This document shows, piece after piece, positions 18,448 through 26,663 of a DNA stretch of 47,361 bases. The translations under genes and the position numbers were made by a program. Numbering within the stretch: the stretch's first letter is position 1; each line of letters starts with the position of its first letter. The stretch comes from an uncultured Eubacterium sp. (GTDB lineage Bacteria; Bacillota; Clostridia; Peptostreptococcales; Anaerovoracaceae): contig UQRM01000018.1 in assembly GCA_900543485.1 (NCBI GenBank), positions 1 to 47,361 on the forward strand. The letters run 5' to 3'. The notes under the pieces are model-generated. The model did not search any database and had not been told where the DNA came from. It saw nothing but the letters and a program-made list of their open reading frames with translations.

Positions 18448-19239
18448 TTAGAAATTTACAGTGAATCCGTACTTCTCGAAAACTTCTCTGGCAAAATCGC
18501 TCTGCATGAATTCGAAGAAATCAGCGGCATAGTCGGCCTGAGGAGCATCCTTCATGATTGCCGCAGGATATACGACTTCATCGTAGAGGCTCTGGTCAAC
18601 ATCACCGATGATGGAACCGCTTTCCTCATCCAGGAGCATAGCGTCCGTTCTGTAAACGAAACCGCAGTCTGCGTCGCCTGTCTCAACATAGTTGAGTACC
18701 GCACGAACATCCTTGGCGTATACGATCTTGTCAGTCAGCTGATCTGTGATGCCCATGTTTTCGAATACCTGGGACGCATACTGGCCGGCAGGAACTGTTT
18801 CAGGTTCGCCGATGGCGATAGTTCCAACTGCATCGGTAGTGAGGCTGTCCATTGTTACCACATCAGCCTTTTCAGCTGTAGCGATAAGCGTAAGTGTGTT
18901 CCTGAGGATGTCTGTTCTCGTCTCAGTGTCTATGTAGTTTCCTTCCTCAAGCTGATCCATGTTGGAAACGGAAGCCGAGATGAAGATGTCGCAAGGAGCG
19001 CCGCCTTCTATCTGCTGTACCAGGTCTCCGGAGCCCGCGTAGCTAGGTGTGATGGTGGATTCGGCGTCCTTTTCGTACTCGGCGATGATCTCATCGAGGG
19101 CATCTGTCAGACTTGCCGCTGCCAGAACGGTAACTTCAGGTTTTTCAGCGCTGTCTTCGCTGTTGCTGCCGCACCCTGCCAGCAGCATCATTGACATGAC
19201 CATGATGATGGCTGTCGCGATAGTCAATACTTTCTTCAT
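18448..19239 (-). CDS. modA: Molybdate-binding lipoprotein
   Basis: A 263-residue solute-binding protein for molybdate or tungstate uptake. It has a lipoprotein signal with lipobox L-A-G-C (Cys23). The mature part starts with the ModA pattern V-T-V-L-A-A-A-S-L-T-D-A-L, carries Y-A-G-S-G-D-L-V-Q-Q-I-E-G-G-A-P-C-D and has the later V-Y-A-K-D-V-R-A-V-L-N-Y-V-E region, all of which form the oxyanion pocket. ATG 19239 has AGGAGG just upstream. First gene of modABC; a terminator isolates it from the gene before it, so its promoter should lie in 19240-19330, though I see no confident -35/-10 pair there. Confidence 0.94.
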   Translation of the reverse strand: MKKVLTIATAIIMVMSMMLLAGCGSNSEDSAEKPEVTVLAAASLTDALDEIIAEYEKDAESTITPSYAGSGDLVQQIEGGAPCDIFISASVSNMDQLEEGNYIDTETRTDILRNTLTLIATAEKADVVTMDSLTTDAVGTIAIGEPETVPAGQYASQVFENMGITDQLTDKIVYAKDVRAVLNYVETGDADCGFVYRTDAMLLDEESGSIIGDVDQSLYDEVVYPAAIMKDAPQADYAADFFEFMQSDFAREVFEKYGFTVNF

Positions 19240-19332
19240 ATTTCCTCCTGTTTTTCAAATGATCGGTTAAAATGGTTGATAATGTAGCAATACGAACAAT
19301 ACTTTTATTCAAAAATGATTCTAACACAGAAA

Positions 19333-19372
19333 AAAGGCATTAGATATTGTCTGAACAACATAGAATGCCTTT
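19333..19372 (-). terminator. Rho-independent terminator of the Cys-rich protein gene
   Basis: On the minus strand a perfect 9-bp stem AAAGGCATT/AATGCCTTT (19364-19372 and 19333-19341) with more pairing in the loop runs into TTTTTT. A classic terminator, 62 bases after the stop of the upstream gene and about 95 bases before modA. Confidence 0.8.
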
Positions 19373-19434
19373 AATTTGCTTAAAAAAGTGCAATATTTTG
19401 CTTTTCCGTCAAAAGCGTTGCATTATTGATACAA

Positions 19435-20271
19435 TTATCTCATAAGCGCGGGAATGGCTGTGATCAGCTCTCTGATGTTGGCCAGTCGCTGCTCCTCTGA
19501 AGGGAGGCCGTCGGCCGGGTCGTGATCAGCTGCAGCGGAAGCGGCGCCTTCAGTCTCGGGGACGGTGCCGCAGCTATCCCCATGGTCATGTTCGTGTTCC
19601 ATGTGAGCGTTGGAATCCCCCATACCGTAGATGAGCTCCAGGATATGGACAGCGTCTTGCCCTTGCTTTTTCAGAGAGTCGCGACAATCTATGCAGCAGG
19701 TCAGATACGGCAGGACCTTGTCGCTGCCCTGACTGTCGCTGCCCTGACTGATCGAGGCTCCCATATCCTCCGCAAGAGCGATGATGGCCGCCTTGGTCTC
19801 ATCGTCAGCGGAATACCTTTCATCTCCTTCAGCCTCAAACAGAGTATAGCTCGCGGAATTGCAGCCTCCGCTCACGTTCATGTCCAGCAGGAGCTGATAG
19901 AGGGACAGGACTTCCATATCAGGAGAGCCTTCCCGCAGCCTGGCCATACATTCCATACAGGGAGTGACGACTACAGGCTTTCCCAGAGACAGCCACATAT
20001 CGCGGACAGCATCGCTGCCGCAAGGGCCCACGAGGATGGCAGTGTCCGGATGCTGGAACAGGATGGAGTCATAGATCTTGATGACTATCTCTGGTTCGGC
20101 TCCGCACAGGCGACATCCGGGGAAAAACAGATATCCGCAGGACCTGCGGCTTGTGCGGGAGGAAGAGGAAACGCCTTCCTCCGCAGGAGCGTAGGAGTCT
20201 CTGGCAAATAGGAGGATATCTTTTGTCTGCTCCATATCGCGTTTGCAATCGTGGTAAGAAATCTTTATCAT
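19435..20271 (-). CDS. Cys-rich (possible Fe-S) protein with His-rich tail
   Basis: A 278-residue soluble protein I cannot name. Cysteines fall in clusters: F-F-P-G-C-R-L-C-G (near residue 50), G-P-C-G, T-P-C-M-E-C and T-C-C-I-D-C. These recall the CCG/heterodisulfide-reductase type Fe-S modules, though the exact spacing differs. Near the C-terminus H-M-E-H-E-H-D-H-G-D-S-C could bind metal. ATG 20271 is chosen because GAGGTG lies at a good distance upstream; the longer TTG start (20301) falls right beside a TATAAT at 20303-20308 (minus strand) and would be at or before the transcript start. Between modABC and the methyltransferase/XdhC genes it may serve molybdenum-enzyme maturation; inference from context. 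Confidence 0.75.
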   Translation of the reverse strand: MIKISYHDCKRDMEQTKDILLFARDSYAPAEEGVSSSSRTSRRSCGYLFFPGCRLCGAEPEIVIKIYDSILFQHPDTAILVGPCGSDAVRDMWLSLGKPVVVTPCMECMARLREGSPDMEVLSLYQLLLDMNVSGGCNSASYTLFEAEGDERYSADDETKAAIIALAEDMGASISQGSDSQGSDKVLPYLTCCIDCRDSLKKQGQDAVHILELIYGMGDSNAHMEHEHDHGDSCGTVPETEGAASAAADHDPADGLPSEEQRLANIRELITAIPALMR

Positions 20272-20396
20272 TTGTACACCTCGCAGTAGAATGTGATTCA
20301 ATTATACCATATGTATGGCTGACGGGGGCGCTGAAAGATGGCGGGATCATATAGCAGATCATTAAAAAAGATGAAAAAATGTTGTTTTGATAATGC

Positions 20397-20526
20397 AAAA
20401 AAGAAAAAGCGCGCAGCCGGACATGCTTTCACAACATGTCAGCTTCGCGCGTAGGCAGTTAGCAAAAATTGTTGTTATCAGTTCTATGCGGGTTTGGCAG
20501 CCCGCAAAAACGGAGTAATTATCTAC
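20397..20526 (-). ncRNA. Candidate small RNA or terminated leader
   Basis: On the minus strand a promoter (20562-20533) is followed by ~130 bases without an ORF. These hold a 6-bp hairpin TGCGGG/CCCGCA (near 20488-20507) and end in a GC-rich terminator hairpin (20451-20409; 6-bp GACATG/CATGTC top, GCGCG/CGCGC base) plus the U tract TTTTTCTTTTTT (20408-20397). It is either a free-standing small RNA or an attenuator leader of the Cys-rich protein gene, which starts ~125 bases later. It matches no riboswitch class I know. Confidence 0.45.
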
Positions 20527-20532
20527 AGGATC

Positions 20533-20562
20533 ATTGTACGTGCAGGACACCTGTTTTGTCAA
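20533..20562 (-). promoter_or_regulatory. Predicted promoter of the minus-strand RNA
   Basis: Minus strand TTGACA (20562-20557), 18-base spacer, TACAAT (20538-20533); start site near 20526. The rest of the 20302-20711 gap holds this RNA, a small 5-bp hairpin (GTTGT/ACAAC near 20570), and the plus-strand promoter at 20634. Confidence 0.55.
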
Positions 20563-20633
20563 TACAAATGTTGTCGGAACAACAAAAAATATTTTCGAAG
20601 TCAGATTCCGGCCGATACGATCAGCTATTGGTC

Positions 20634-20662
20634 TTGATTAAGGGCAGAGCGGCGGATATAAT
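20634..20662 (+). promoter_or_regulatory. Promoter of the methyltransferase-xdhC-NTP transferase operon
   Basis: TTGATT (20634-20639), 17-base spacer, perfect TATAAT (20657-20662). Start site near 20669, leader about 46 bases, with an AAAGGAGGT sequence at 20681-20689 that is oddly far (about 25 bases) from the first usable start codon. Confidence 0.7.
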
Positions 20663-20714
20663 AGGTGACAAACGGATAGTAAAGGAGGTCGGGCGCTGAG
20701 CGCGCGGAAATGTG

Positions 20715-21383
20715 ATGACATACGAAAAGGATATATTCGATATTACAGAAAGAGGGCTGGAGCTGGCATCGCTGGAAGCGGGAGACAGAGTGCTGGATAT
20801 CGGCTGCGGCGCAGGAGATGATGTGGCCTATTTTTCGGAGAAAAAAAGATTGAAAGCCGAAGGTATCGATATCAGCCTGGCAGCCATAAGCGAAGCCAGG
20901 GAAAAACACCCTGACATAGCTGTGAAGTTCGGTGATGGAGAATTCCTGGACGATTATTCGTCCTTTACATTCGACGGTGTGTTCATGCAGGATGTGCTGA
21001 GGCTGATAAACCTCCCGGACGAAGCGCTGCACGAAGCTTATTGTGTTCTGAAGAAGGGTGGGAAACTGGTCATCGTGGATGAATATCATAAAGATCCTGA
21101 CCCGAAAAAGATGAAAGCGGTAGCCATAGAGGCACAACGGCAAAGCAAGATACCACATAAGGAAGGAGACTGTGAGACCGACCCTGTCAGATTCGTCGAT
21201 TTCAGATTCGACGGAGCCTTTTATGAAGGACCGCTGAAACGTCAGCTGGAAGAGACAGGATATGTGATAAAAACCTTTGAAGATGTGACGGATGCGGTGG
21301 AGGCCGGTCCGCAGGGAGGCGACAGAAGAGAAGACGGCAAGACAGGAAGATTCCTGTTGGTGGCGGAGAAGCCGAAAGCATGA
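20715..21383 (+). CDS. Class I SAM-dependent methyltransferase
   Basis: About 222 residues with the Rossmann SAM-binding motif V-L-D-I-G-C-G-A-G-D-D (about 26-36), motif II D-I-S near 56 and a V-L-K-K-G-G-K-L motif in the second half. It resembles a UbiE/arsenite-methyltransferase style enzyme but its substrate is unknown. The start is uncertain: ATG 20715 or the GTG directly before it (20712); neither has a well-spaced ribosome site. First gene of an operon with XdhC and an NTP-transferase fusion. From memory, a similar methyltransferase occurs beside such genes in Desulfovibrio (DVU_1556 family), in clusters serving molybdenum hydroxylases; this needs a database check. Confidence 0.82.
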   Translation: MTYEKDIFDITERGLELASLEAGDRVLDIGCGAGDDVAYFSEKKRLKAEGIDISLAAISEAREKHPDIAVKFGDGEFLDDYSSFTFDGVFMQDVLRLINLPDEALHEAYCVLKKGGKLVIVDEYHKDPDPKKMKAVAIEAQRQSKIPHKEGDCETDPVRFVDFRFDGAFYEGPLKRQLEETGYVIKTFEDVTDAVEAGPQGGDRREDGKTGRFLLVAEKPKA

Positions 21384-21412
21384 TATATATAATGTAGGAA
21401 GGAGAAAAGAAG

Positions 21413-22243
21413 ATGTCGGAACAGTTGTCATATTATGCGCGTGATCTGCTGGAGCAGGGGCAGGATTTTGTCATCGCCAAGGTCGTGGATACCAAGGGAT
21501 CGGCTCCCAGGAAGAAAGGAGCGGTCATGCTGATGAGACAGGACGGCTCCACCATAGGAACTGTAGGCGGCGGACTTTTGGAGGCTGAGACTGAGAAGCT
21601 GTGCCGTAAGACATTCGAAACCAGGGAAAAGAGCCGTATCTACGAGTTCACGCTGGATGAAAAGCAGAAGGGAGCCCTTGACATGGGGTGTGGAGGAGAC
21701 GCCACAATACAGATAGATTATATCTCGGCTGATGATCCGGGGGATTTCGTGGAGGAATTCAAGCTGGCAAGCACAGCATATATATTCGGAGGAGGCCATG
21801 TGGCCTACGCGCTGGAGCCTGTGCTGCGCCATGTGGATTTTAAGACTGTGATCATCGACGACAGAGAGGAATACGCCAATCCACAGAGATATCCGAAGGC
21901 AGCAAGGACTATCGTAGTCGACGATTTCGATAACGCCTTTGACGATATAGAGACCGATGAGGACAGTTATATAATAATCGTGACAAGAGGCCACAGAGGA
22001 GATCTCAAAGTGCTTCGCCAGGCTCTCCGGAGGCCATTTGCCTACCTGGGGATGATAGGCAGCAGGAGGAAGAACGGATTGCTTTACGATGCTCTGAAAC
22101 AGGAGGGAGTCACTGATGAACAGCTGGAGCAGGTACATGCCCCTATCGGATTGGAGATAGGATCGGAAACTCCGGAGGAGATCGCTATAAGCATAGTAGC
22201 TGAGATAATCAGCGAAAGAGCCAGAAAAAACAGAGGTCAGTAG
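21413..22243 (+). CDS. XdhC family molybdenum-hydroxylase maturation protein
   Basis: A 276-residue XdhC/CoxI protein. The N-terminal domain shows the family's V-D-T-K-G-S-A-P-R-K-x-G and the G-T-V-G-G-G-x-L-E motif; M-G-C-G-G supplies a conserved cysteine. A C-terminal Rossmann domain follows from about residue 122 (Y-I-F-G-G-G-H-V-A). Family members bind and sulfurate molybdopterin cofactor for xanthine dehydrogenase-type enzymes. ATG 21413 follows AAGGAG. The next gene starts 2 bases after its stop, so coupling is tight. No hydroxylase subunit genes are in the window, so the client enzyme lies elsewhere. Confidence 0.92.
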   Translation: MSEQLSYYARDLLEQGQDFVIAKVVDTKGSAPRKKGAVMLMRQDGSTIGTVGGGLLEAETEKLCRKTFETREKSRIYEFTLDEKQKGALDMGCGGDATIQIDYISADDPGDFVEEFKLASTAYIFGGGHVAYALEPVLRHVDFKTVIIDDREEYANPQRYPKAARTIVVDDFDNAFDDIETDEDSYIIIVTRGHRGDLKVLRQALRRPFAYLGMIGSRRKNGLLYDALKQEGVTDEQLEQVHAPIGLEIGSETPEEIAISIVAEIISERARKNRGQ

Positions 22244-22245
22244 AC

Positions 22246-23517
22246 ATGTCTGATATACAAAAGGGCAGTTTGAAAATAGAGGAGCCGGTATTTGCAGCGA
22301 TAATACTGGCGGCGGGATATTCATCGAGGATGAAGAAATTCAAGCCCCTGCTTCCCATAGAGGGGACTACGGCACTTGAAAGACTGGCTGCCAGTGTCAG
22401 AGCCGGGGGAATAGAGAAACTGGTCGTAGTCACAGGTCATCGAAGAGAGCAGCTGGAGCCGGTGCTGGAAAAAATCGGGGCGATCGAAGCTTACAACGAA
22501 AATTACGATGACGGTATGTTTTCTTCCATAAAGATGGGGATCAGGCGCGCGGCAGAGCTGTATAGCGATGCCGCGGGCTTTTTTCTGATGCCGGTGGACT
22601 GTCCTCTGATAGACAACGGCGTCATAAGGAAAATGCTCGGGAAAATCGTGGCCAGCACCGGGGAGAACAGATCCGATTTTTATGTACCGGTATTTGAAGG
22701 GAAGAAAGGACATCCTCTGTATATCCCAGGAGAATATGCGGATGAGATATCCAGGTACGAAGGAGGCGGCGGGCTGAAGGCTGTGACCGACAGACACTGG
22801 GACAGGATGGTGAGAATACCGGTGGACGATGAAGGATGCCTGCTGGACATGGATACGTTAGAAGGCTATGCGGAAATACAGGAATTCCTGAAAGCAGGCC
22901 GCAGGCGTGAGGATGTTGTGTCGCTGGCCGAAGGACGGCGTATATTCCTTGTGAGGCATGGACAGACACGACAGCACAGGGAAAAGATGTTCATAGGCCG
23001 GTACGATGTCCCCCTCAGCGATGAGGGCATGAAGCAGATGATACGGACAGCAAAGGAAATCGCCCGGCTCCGGCCGGAAACGGAAGTCATCTATACCAGC
23101 GACCTGACCAGGGCAGTCCAGTCGGCTGAGATATTGAGCCGGCAATTTCGATCCGACAGACAGCTGCCGATGAGGCTGGAGCTTAGCCGGAGACTGCGGG
23201 AGATATCCCTGGGACCCTGGGACGGCAGGCCGGTCCGCGAGATAAGGGAAAAGTACCCGGAGCAGTACGCCAGGCGGGGGCAGGACATCTTCACTTTCAA
23301 GACAGGAAACGGTGCCGAAAATTTCTATGATATGCAGTATAGAGCGGTGAAGGAGCTGAGGAGGATACTGAAAGAGGACGATAACCGTGATGTGGTGATA
23401 GTGAGCCATAGCGGTGTCATAAGAGCGTTGGAAAATAATCTGCGGGGCATACGGGTGGATGATAGCTGGGAGCCTCTTTCCAAGGGTGATTTTCGAGTGG
23501 TGGAGATTCTCCGCTGA
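22246..23517 (+). CDS. NTP transferase (MobA/MocA-like) fused to histidine phosphatase
   Basis: A two-domain protein of 423 aa. Residues ~15-200 are a nucleotidyltransferase with the L-A-A-G-x-S-x-R-M signature, K-P-L-L-P-I and the metal site P-V-D-C-P-L, as in MocA, which attaches CMP or GMP to molybdopterin. Residues ~228-423 are a histidine phosphatase, with the phosphorylated histidine in L-V-R-H-G-Q-T and the second histidine in V-S-H-S-G-V-I. One protein could both load and edit or recycle the cofactor nucleotide; this is inference. The same fusion is known elsewhere (I recall DVU_1551 of Desulfovibrio). It ends the operon begun by the methyltransferase. Confidence 0.9.
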   Translation: MSDIQKGSLKIEEPVFAAIILAAGYSSRMKKFKPLLPIEGTTALERLAASVRAGGIEKLVVVTGHRREQLEPVLEKIGAIEAYNENYDDGMFSSIKMGIRRAAELYSDAAGFFLMPVDCPLIDNGVIRKMLGKIVASTGENRSDFYVPVFEGKKGHPLYIPGEYADEISRYEGGGGLKAVTDRHWDRMVRIPVDDEGCLLDMDTLEGYAEIQEFLKAGRRREDVVSLAEGRRIFLVRHGQTRQHREKMFIGRYDVPLSDEGMKQMIRTAKEIARLRPETEVIYTSDLTRAVQSAEILSRQFRSDRQLPMRLELSRRLREISLGPWDGRPVREIREKYPEQYARRGQDIFTFKTGNGAENFYDMQYRAVKELRRILKEDDNRDVVIVSHSGVIRALENNLRGIRVDDSWEPLSKGDFRVVEILR

Positions 23518-23692
23518 CCCGTTGATGCCGATGCTATTTTTTGTAAAATTCCTTCTTTCCACTTCTTTCATGATGAAGAGCACTCATTGGAAGTAAAAAA
23601 GTTTTCAAAATCGGACAAAAAGCTTCATATATATAGAAGAAGTTTGAAAGGCACAATTCTTAACAAAGATGATAGATTTTAAATAATGCTTG

Positions 23693-23701
23693 TGATATAA
23701 T
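23693..23701 (+). promoter_or_regulatory. Extended -10 promoter upstream of the rnf operon
   Basis: TG-A-TATAAT (23693-23701) with a poor -35 (TAGATT at 23673). Start near 23708, leader about 105 bases. A TTGACA at 23741 has no good -10 partner. The 296-base gap (23518-23813) holds no ORF or other clear element. Confidence 0.55.
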
Positions 23702-23813
23702 GCACTTCGTACGGACAATTTAATATCTGTAGAAAACACGTTGACACCCATATCATCGACCTTTAGATGCGTCTGAAGTATAGAAGAATGGGAAAGAAAG
23801 AGAGGTTTTTGAA

Positions 23814-25133
23814 ATGGAAAAGAAAGGGAGGTCTTTGAACAGCATCAGAGTCAGTCATGAAAAGCATACTGCAGGCTGTGCGACTGAGAAGATGGCTGTT
23901 CCTGAAACCGTCTGTATTTCCATGGCCCAACACATAGGCGCTCCATGCAAACCGTTGGTTGCAAAAGGGGATCACGTCAAAGTCGGGCAGAAGATCGGAG
24001 ATACGGAAGCATTTGTGAGCGCGCCGATCCATTCCAGTGTATCGGGCACCGTGAAGGAGATCTCATCCATGAGATCGATGGCGGGAGGAGAAGATCAGGT
24101 CATCATCATCGAAACTGACGGCAAGCAGGAAGTCAGTGAAGATATCGCTCCGCCTGTCATAGAGAGCCAGAAGGATTTTGTGGCGGCTCTGCGGGCCAGC
24201 GGGCTCGTGGGTCTTGGAGGAGCGGCATTCCCGACCCATATTAAATTCAATCCGAAAAATCTGGACGAAGTGGACACTCTTATCGTAAACGGAGCGGAGT
24301 GCGAGCCGTTTATAACGTCCGACCACAGGCTGATGCTTGAGGACACGGAGTTTATCATAAAGGGCATCGAGGCCACGGTTAAGTATCTGGATATCAAAAA
24401 TGTATATATCGGCGTCGAGGAAAACAAGCCGGACGCCATAAGCAGGCTGAGAGAAGTCATCGAGAAGAAGGGCCTCTCCGGCACCATAGAAGTAAAAACG
24501 CTGAAGGCCAGGTACCCGCAGGGAGCGGAGCGGGTAATGGTCCATGAAGTAACCGGAAAGACTCTAAACGCAGGTGTTCTGCCTGCGGAGCTTGGAGTAC
24601 TCCTTTCCAATATCACGTCCATAGCCTTTATAGGTCAATATCTGGAAACGGGCAGACCGCTGACCACCAAAAGGATAACGGTGGATGGCAACGCGATAGC
24701 CGAGCCCAAGAACATAATAGTTCCTATAGGAGCCAGGATCGCCGATGTAGCGGCGGCATGCGGCGGCTACAAAGCGGAGCCGAGGAAGATATTGATGGGC
24801 GGACCTATGATGGGAAGGGCTGTTTACTCTGACGAATTCCCTATAGTAAAGAATAACAATGCCATATTGATCTTCGACGGACCGCAGGCGCTGATACCTG
24901 AAGAGACGGGCTGCATAAAGTGCGGCATGTGTCTGAGAGCGTGTCCGTTTGATCTGATGCCTGTATCTATGGTAGAGGCATATGAGAGGAAGGACGTGGA
25001 CAGACTTAAGCGGCTGAAGGTCACGGAATGTATGGAGTGCGGAAGCTGTTCGTATATCTGCCCGGCAAGACGGCCTCTGAGCTTTACCCATAAGATGGCA
25101 AAAGGATTTTTGAAGGAGGTGGCTGGCAAATGA
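23814..25133 (+). CDS. rnfC: Rnf complex subunit C
   Basis: A 439-residue electron-input subunit of the membrane ferredoxin:NAD+ oxidoreductase. The N-terminal Rnf-Barrel-like domain is followed by a flavin/NADH-binding domain (G-L-V-G-L-G-G-A-A-F-P-T-H-I-K glycine motif; G-A-E-C-E-P). Two [4Fe-4S] motifs lie near the end (C-I-K-C-G-M-C-L-R-A-C-P and C-M-E-C-G-S-C-S-Y-I-C-P). It couples NAD+ to the membrane subunits. ATG 23814 follows GAGAGG. The stop overlaps rnfD by 4 bases. Gene order C-D-G-E-A-B is the clostridial one. Confidence 0.97.
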   Translation: MEKKGRSLNSIRVSHEKHTAGCATEKMAVPETVCISMAQHIGAPCKPLVAKGDHVKVGQKIGDTEAFVSAPIHSSVSGTVKEISSMRSMAGGEDQVIIIETDGKQEVSEDIAPPVIESQKDFVAALRASGLVGLGGAAFPTHIKFNPKNLDEVDTLIVNGAECEPFITSDHRLMLEDTEFIIKGIEATVKYLDIKNVYIGVEENKPDAISRLREVIEKKGLSGTIEVKTLKARYPQGAERVMVHEVTGKTLNAGVLPAELGVLLSNITSIAFIGQYLETGRPLTTKRITVDGNAIAEPKNIIVPIGARIADVAAACGGYKAEPRKILMGGPMMGRAVYSDEFPIVKNNNAILIFDGPQALIPEETGCIKCGMCLRACPFDLMPVSMVEAYERKDVDRLKRLKVTECMECGSCSYICPARRPLSFTHKMAKGFLKEVAGK

Positions 25134-26122
25134 CGGATAACAGATATCACGGCAATTTGGATATAACATCATCTCCTCACCAGGTCGGCCCTGTGAATAC
25201 GACGAAGGTGATGGGAATGGTGCTTCTGGCGCTGGTTCCGGCGTTCATAGTTGGTATATATCAATTCGGATACAGGGCGGTGACCCTCACTCTCGTATGC
25301 GTCATAGCATGCGTGGTGCTGGAGTATCTGATGAACAAGGCATTGAAGAGAACTCAGACTATAGGCGATCTGAGCGCGGTAGTTACAGGCGTGCTCCTGG
25401 CATTTAATCTGCCGGCCAATTTCCCTTACTGGATGGCAGTAGTGGGAGCTATCATAGCGATAGTGATCGTCAAGCAGCTGTTTGGAGGCATAGGCCAGAA
25501 TATCGTAAACCCGGCGGTAACAGCCAGAGTATTCCTGTTGCTCGCTTTTTCCACGGAAATGACCACATGGCCTACAGCAAGGGGAACAGGGCTTGACGCA
25601 GTGACGTCGGCCACGCCTCTCGGTGAGCTGAACCTGGGCAGCGGTCTGGGTGATGTCACGGCATCCAATATGGATATGTTCCTTGGCAACATCGGCGGCT
25701 GTATAGGAGAGATCAGCGCTGTGGCGCTGCTCATCGGCGGCATATTCCTCATCTGTACCAGGATAATCTCGATACATATACCTCTCAGCTTCCTCGGCAC
25801 TGTGTTCGTGTGCGGCTTCCTGTGGGGAGGCCTCGACGGGGCTGTCTTCCACGTGCTGGCCGGCGGAGCGATACTGGGAGCGTTCTTCTGCGCCACAGAC
25901 TATGTCACATCACCGATGCTCCCAATGGGGAAGGTGATCTTCGGCATAGGCTGCGGTCTCTTTACCATGCTCATAAGGCTTTTCGCCACGTATCCTGAAG
26001 GGGTGTCCTTCGCTATACTCCTTATGAACATACTCACTCCGTATATCGACAGAGTGACGGAAAAATTGATGTATAAGGCGCCAAAGGCTGTGAAGAAAGG
26101 GGATGTTGTAAATGAAAAATAA
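25130..26122 (+). CDS. rnfD: Rnf complex subunit D
   Basis: A 330-residue polytopic membrane subunit (NqrB/RnfD family) with about 9-10 hydrophobic helices. It carries the flavinylation motif D-A-V-T-S-A-T-P-L, where Thr162 is the expected attachment site for FMN through ApbE. It helps carry electrons through the membrane and takes part in Na+ or H+ pumping. It overlaps rnfC by 4 and rnfG by 11 bases. Confidence 0.97.
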   Translation: MTDNRYHGNLDITSSPHQVGPVNTTKVMGMVLLALVPAFIVGIYQFGYRAVTLTLVCVIACVVLEYLMNKALKRTQTIGDLSAVVTGVLLAFNLPANFPYWMAVVGAIIAIVIVKQLFGGIGQNIVNPAVTARVFLLLAFSTEMTTWPTARGTGLDAVTSATPLGELNLGSGLGDVTASNMDMFLGNIGGCIGEISAVALLIGGIFLICTRIISIHIPLSFLGTVFVCGFLWGGLDGAVFHVLAGGAILGAFFCATDYVTSPMLPMGKVIFGIGCGLFTMLIRLFATYPEGVSFAILLMNILTPYIDRVTEKLMYKAPKAVKKGDVVNEK

Positions 26123-26663
26123 TTCATTCAAAGAAAACTTTTCCCCGATTATAGTTCTGGTGGTCATATGTCTGGTCACTACTCTGGCTCTGGCAGGCAC
26201 GTACAGTGTTGCTAATCCAAAGATCATTGAGAACCAGAAGGCGGCAGCCGACGAAGCGAGAGTGTTGGTTCTGCCTGAGGGAGACAGTTTCACTCAGTAC
26301 GACGGAAAGCTGGTCGACGGCGTCATCGACTGCTACATGGCCGATAACGGCGCCGGAATGACTGTGACAGCCGGAGCCGGTGGTTACGGCGGTACAGTCG
26401 AAGTTATGATAGGCATAGATCCCAACGGCGCCATCACAGGCGTTACGGTAACGAATCATTCGGAGACTCCGGGGCTGGGAACTAAGGCTATGACAGAGGA
26501 GTATCTTTCTCAGTACAATGGGGTAAGTGAAGTCGCAGGCGACGATATCAGAAAAGACAGCGACATAGACGCTATTTCAGGAGCGACCCTCACATCCGAC
26601 GCGGTATACGTTGCTGTAGGCGCGGCTCTGGACCAGTTCAAGGAATGCGGAGGTGTTAACTGA
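26112..26663 (+). CDS. rnfG: Rnf complex subunit G
   Basis: A 183-residue subunit with one N-terminal membrane helix (about residues 12-34) and an FMN-binding domain outside the membrane. The flavinylation motif D-A-I-S-G-A-T-L-T is intact, with Thr161 the predicted covalent FMN site. A T-N-H-S-E-T-P-G-L-G region matches the family's ligand loop. Overlaps rnfD by 11 bases; stop and rnfE start share one base. Confidence 0.97.
   Translation: MKNNSFKENFSPIIVLVVICLVTTLALAGTYSVANPKIIENQKAAADEARVLVLPEGDSFTQYDGKLVDGVIDCYMADNGAGMTVTAGAGGYGGTVEVMIGIDPNGAITGVTVTNHSETPGLGTKAMTEEYLSQYNGVSEVAGDDIRKDSDIDAISGATLTSDAVYVAVGAALDQFKECGGVN

Noticed and set aside
20458..20473. GTTAG followed by CAAAAA, resembling the operator left half and spacer
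   Set aside because: The right half is TTGTT, not CTAAC, so it is a half-site only; it lies inside the candidate minus-strand RNA and is probably chance.
23741..23769. TTGACA as -35 of an rnf promoter
   Set aside because: No acceptable -10 at 16-18 bases (TAGATG); the upstream TG-A-TATAAT is a better candidate.
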